DNA from: Alphaproteobacteria bacterium MarineAlpha9_Bin7
GTDB taxonomy: Bacteria; Pseudomonadota; Alphaproteobacteria; UBA7887
Assembly (NCBI GenBank): GCA_002938115.1
Contig: PTKD01000066.1
Span: 1 to 9,073 of the forward strand
DNA: 9,073 nucleotides
Reading direction: 5' to 3'
Shown here piece after piece: positions 6,632 to 9,073 of this stretch; position 1 is the first letter of the stretch, and each line of letters begins with the position of its first letter. The notes beneath the pieces are model-generated. The model was given only the letters and a program-made list of their open reading frames with translations. It searched no databases and was not told where the DNA came from. Made by a program: the position numbers and the translations under genes.

Positions 6632-6648
6632 ATTACTTCAATTTTTCG

Positions 6649-7848
6649 TTAAAATTTGCAATTCGTATCTCGCTCTCCGTGCCCAATCGTATCTAGGTCA
6701 TTGGTCTGATGCTTGAATCCCTCTATCGGAGCCCGTGTAATGGTCCAGTTTTCGGTAGTTAACATAATCGGTTGGCGTAACTGGTTGTTCCAGGTGCGGA
6801 TACTCATTCCAGGACCCTTGCTACCATCTATTCTTAATTTATCGCTGCGTAGATAGGCCGCCACCTCAACCGCGTTGGTGGTTTTAGCACGCGCAATAGC
6901 CATCCCGATAGTTTTTAAAGCAACCCAAGCTCCCCAATCAGCTTCGCCCATTCTTCTGCCATGCATGCGCTCAAATCTGCCGTGCACCTGCGGCGCACCG
7001 TGGCGTAGGTAGGACCAATGCCAAACTCGAGGTACTATGCCGCTCGCGCCGGTGACTGCTGCGGGTTTTTGGGTAGCAAACGGCACGGTCAACGAAAATT
7101 CGCCATCAACATCGGCAACGAAGACAGCATCGTACTTGGCACTTCCAGTCAAAAAATTGAGATTATTTGCTTCTCGTGCACGTGGATCATTTCCTAAAAC
7201 AAAATCTCGAATTTGCGATATATTCAGTCCAAAAAGCTCGGCCGATCTCTCAAATGCCCGGGTCATTTCTATATCTTCAGGCAATGGGCCGCGTAACACC
7301 AGTACGCGAGTCCATTTCCGAGATACCAAATACTGCGCAACCGCATCAGCCATCATTGAACGACTGGCTGCAATGTGAAACAGGTGTTGCTGGCAATGTT
7401 CATTACGAAGCGCATCGCCTGTTGCAGTAGTGTTGAACAAAACAATATCTTGGTCACGTGTTTGTGCTGCTACTTCCCCTACAACGGAATCCGGTGCATC
7501 CATAAGAAAGAAATAGGTACCGGATTCGCGTAGACGGTTAATGGTCGCTATCATTGAAGCTGCATTTTCCACGGTCTCTCGTTGCATTGCGAATCGAGCC
7601 TTTGCAATGCGCGTAAATTGTTTCAATTCATCGATTGCTAACTGGGCACCCGCGTAGGCCCTGCGATCAACGATTGCAGTAGCTGATCTGATATCGACTG
7701 GGTGCACTCCCCAGTCTTCGTAACGCACATCTTGGATTAGATCGAGATAGCCGATAGTAACGATGGGAAGGTCATCATTTCCCAACGAAGATTTCACAGT
7801 AAGCACCGCAATCAAAATGACTCCGACAAGCCGCAGTATCCAGTGCAT
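6649..7848 (-). CDS. Periplasmic substrate-binding protein of the PQQ-associated ABC system
   Basis: The product is 399 aa. An N-terminal signal peptide (hydrophobic about 4-17, likely cleavage near SLG-ND, 21-25) directs it to the periplasm. The rest looks like a type-1 (LivJ/leucine-binding fold) binding protein: YAGAQLAIDE (65-74) near the N-terminus, FNTTATGDALRNEHC (138-152) before a likely hinge, the Rossmann-like WTRVLVLRGP (179-188), and a second lobe with YDAVFVADVDGEF (239-251). The C-terminus LDTIGHGERDTNCKF (385-399) agrees with what I recall of binding proteins in PQQ-dependent alcohol dehydrogenase clusters. The mature protein has two cysteines, C152 and C397, possibly a disulfide. 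I chose ATG at 7848, four bases after the propeller stop, over an in-frame TTG at 7863 inside the propeller gene. The tight spacing implies coupling. The ligand is unknown; an alcohol or an oxidation product is only a guess. Confidence 0.85.
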   Translation of the reverse strand: MHWILRLVGVILIAVLTVKSSLGNDDLPIVTIGYLDLIQDVRYEDWGVHPVDIRSATAIVDRRAYAGAQLAIDELKQFTRIAKARFAMQRETVENAASMIATINRLRESGTYFFLMDAPDSVVGEVAAQTRDQDIVLFNTTATGDALRNEHCQQHLFHIAASRSMMADAVAQYLVSRKWTRVLVLRGPLPEDIEMTRAFERSAELFGLNISQIRDFVLGNDPRAREANNLNFLTGSAKYDAVFVADVDGEFSLTVPFATQKPAAVTGASGIVPRVWHWSYLRHGAPQVHGRFERMHGRRMGEADWGAWVALKTIGMAIARAKTTNAVEVAAYLRSDKLRIDGSKGPGMSIRTWNNQLRQPIMLTTENWTITRAPIEGFKHQTNDLDTIGHGERDTNCKF

Positions 7849-7852
7849 GCAA

Positions 7853-8839
7853 CTAATCGTCAATTCGCACGGTATGTGGCGTGCGACCTACTGGAACCGA
7901 ATTGACCGCCACTTTTTTGATAGTGTCGATAATTGTGATGTCGTCGCTGGCCCCGTTGGTTACCACAAGAAATTTTTCATCTGCAGTGAGGGCTGCCCCC
8001 CATACTCGATCCCCCGCCAGGACATAGTCTGTGACATCGCGGGACGCAACATCTACAATCGCTACGTGTCGCGCTCTACCAAGTGTGATGTAGGCAGTTT
8101 TCCCATCAGCGGTCATCGCAAAATCAACCGGATTGATATCTCCCTCCCGCATTCCTGGTTTTTCGAAAAGTATTTCGTCAATAAGCTCGAAAGTTTGTGC
8201 GTCAAGAATTGAAATGGTGCCGCCAAGTTCGTTCGTAACCCAGTACTCCTTGTCATCAGGTGTCACGATGCCACGTCGTGGACGATTGCCAACCAGCACT
8301 TCATCAAGAATGGTCCCAGACCATGGGTCTATGATAATTACCGTATTCGTGACTTCGGACGTTACAAATACTACCTCGCCATCATTACGGAAGGTTATTC
8401 CCTCGGGTTCAATGCCCACATCCTCGATTGTGCGGATTTGTTTGCCGGTGTCTGGGTCGGTAATAGTTACCTCGTTGTCGTCTTCATTGGCCGCCACAAG
8501 AATTTTCCCAGATGGGTCGATACTAAAGATTTCAGGATCCTCTCCAGCCTCGAGAAAATTTATTATCTCTAAACTTGCCACGTCTAGGACTTCGATCCGG
8601 TCGCTGCCGCTTGCAGCGATAAGGAGTTGAGTGTTGTTTTTATGCCAGCGCATGTCTCGCGGACGTTCCCCGGTAGGAATAATTTTGACAATCTCGAAAT
8701 TTTTACCATCAATGACAGTTACAGTATTGTCTGCCTCGTTGCTCACAAAAATATACCCTGTTCCCTCGGCGAAAACGGGAGTTACCAAAATGAGCGAAAG
8801 AACGGTTGAGCAACAAAGTATATGTCTCTGGAAAAACAC
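7853..8839 (-). CDS. Exported seven-bladed YVTN beta-propeller protein, PQQ-catabolism associated
   Basis: The product is 328 aa. A signal peptide (about 1-24, cleavage after VFA) sends it to the periplasm. The rest is seven YVTN-like repeats of about 42 residues, recognisable by strands such as YIFVSNEADNTVTVID (29-44), ILVAANEDDNEVTITD (113-128), YWVTNELGGTISILD (199-213) and LVVTNGASDDITIID (291-305); the other blades start near 72, 157 and 249. Such proteins recur in PQQ-dependent alcohol catabolism loci next to this ABC set; no enzymatic role is established. A metal-, heme- or protein-binding scaffold is conceivable. The start is a GTG at 8839, supported by GGGAGA five bases upstream and by the intact signal peptide; no nearby ATG fits. 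It lies 63 bases after the ATPase stop and four bases before the binding-protein start. Confidence 0.88.
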   Translation of the reverse strand: MFFQRHILCCSTVLSLILVTPVFAEGTGYIFVSNEADNTVTVIDGKNFEIVKIIPTGERPRDMRWHKNNTQLLIAASGSDRIEVLDVASLEIINFLEAGEDPEIFSIDPSGKILVAANEDDNEVTITDPDTGKQIRTIEDVGIEPEGITFRNDGEVVFVTSEVTNTVIIIDPWSGTILDEVLVGNRPRRGIVTPDDKEYWVTNELGGTISILDAQTFELIDEILFEKPGMREGDINPVDFAMTADGKTAYITLGRARHVAIVDVASRDVTDYVLAGDRVWGAALTADEKFLVVTNGASDDITIIDTIKKVAVNSVPVGRTPHTVRIDD

Positions 8840-8855
8840 GACAGTCTCCCTATTC
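8840..8855 (-). promoter_or_regulatory. Ribosome binding site supporting the GTG start of the propeller gene
   Basis: On the minus strand GGGAGA lies five bases before the GTG at 8839, a strong Shine-Dalgarno at near-ideal distance. It decides for the non-ATG start. Confidence 0.65.
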
Positions 8856-8902
8856 TATTAATCAATGTCAGTATCGGAATTTTGTTCAAAAAGTGTGGAA
8901 AA

Positions 8903-9073
8903 TCAATCCTCTTTTGTTATGAAAACAAAAGCGTCATGAAGGTCGTTCATGCCGGTTTCCTTTACCAGTCTGTCGGGTGCGCCAGTTGTTAATACTTCAC
9001 CCTTATGGAGGACAATCACACGGTCGGCTTGTTCAGCTTCGTCTACTAAATGGCTTGCCCAAAGTACCGCCAT
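8903..9073 (-). CDS. ABC transporter ATP-binding protein, C-terminal 56 residues only
   Basis: An open minus-strand frame enters from the right edge and ends in TGA at 8905-8903. It reads AVLWASHLVDEAEQADRVIV followed by LHKGEVLTTGAPDRL. This is the end of an ABC nucleotide-binding domain: the H-loop histidine in ASHLVDEAE, then the conserved strand and the GEVLTTG turn. Walker A, the signature motif and Walker B lie outside the window. The LW-[AT]-[ST]-HLVDE form and its position just before the propeller, binding-protein and permease genes match the ATPase of the PQQ-dependent alcohol oxidation ABC system. It would energise the permease at 5724-6548 from the cytoplasmic face. The ATG at the very edge is probably an internal methionine, not the start. 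Confidence 0.88.
   Translation of the reverse strand: MAVLWASHLVDEAEQADRVIVLHKGEVLTTGAPDRLVKETGMNDLHDAFVFITKED
8911..8931. repeat. Perfect 8-bp inverted repeat at the 3' end of the ATPase gene
   Basis: CTTTTGTT and AACAAAAG flank a five-base loop, lying within the last ten codons of the ATPase frame. It could form a hairpin in the mRNA just before the ATPase-propeller junction, perhaps affecting message stability. It is AT-rich and may be chance; no U-tract follows on the minus strand, so it is not a standard terminator. Confidence 0.35.

Noticed and set aside
7849..7863. TTG start for the binding-protein gene
   Set aside because: It would add five residues before the signal peptide and overlap the propeller gene with no Shine-Dalgarno; ATG at 7848 gives a normal signal peptide.
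7763..8212. Plus-strand 149-codon open frame across the propeller/binding-protein junction
   Set aside because: It spans two real minus-strand genes in antisense and has no domain or ribosome binding site that I can defend.
8133..8630. Plus-strand 165-codon open frame inside the propeller gene
   Set aside because: It is antisense to a well-supported YVTN propeller gene with signal peptide and ribosome binding site. Its protein is serine/isoleucine-rich low-quality sequence with no recognisable motif.
1..9073. CRISPR arrays, tRNA or rRNA genes, insertion sequences, att sites
   Set aside because: I looked for regularly spaced direct repeats, cloverleaf-like segments with CCA ends, transposase motifs and terminal inverted repeats, and saw none. 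Nearly all of the window is taken up by ordinary coding genes.

Overview
The window looks like chromosomal DNA of a proteobacterium. An alphaproteobacterium, possibly Rhodospirillales-like, is my best guess. This rests on the gene families, the moderate GC content and the mix of start codons; no rRNA or other marker gene is present. All genes except one lie on the minus strand, so the map is easiest to read from the right end to the left.

Right half (9073 down to 5724): one gene train encoding a transport-like system. In order it holds the C-terminal tail of an ABC ATPase (cut by the window edge), an exported seven-bladed YVTN-type beta-propeller protein, an exported type-1 periplasmic binding protein, and an ABC-2 type permease. 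I recognise this as the conserved set that accompanies PQQ-dependent alcohol oxidation genes in proteobacteria. Its substrate and transport direction are not established to my knowledge. It pairs an importer-style binding protein with an exporter-style permease. A GC-rich hairpin overlaps the permease stop codon and may end or attenuate this transcript.

Centre (5682 down to 3094): a tight three-gene operon of cysteine synthase (cysK), a stand-alone alanyl-tRNA editing protein (alaX) and 3-mercaptopyruvate sulfurtransferase (sseA). cysK and alaX overlap as TAATG, and sseA starts seven bases after alaX stops.

Left (3026 to 1): a plus-strand dicarboxylate/amino acid:cation symporter is convergent with sseA and divergent from metC, a cystathionine beta-lyase-type PLP enzyme. 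Downstream of metC is the start of an exported DUF192 protein that runs off the left edge. The left 5.7 kb therefore centres on sulfur amino acid metabolism (cysteine synthesis, cystathionine cleavage, mercaptopyruvate sulfur transfer) with a transporter and a translation-fidelity factor among these genes.

I see no tRNA, rRNA, CRISPR array, insertion sequence or phage signal. Several start codons were chosen by ribosome-binding-site spacing and family length and are argued in the entries. Two very short ORFs that fill gaps on the coding strand are listed with low confidence.
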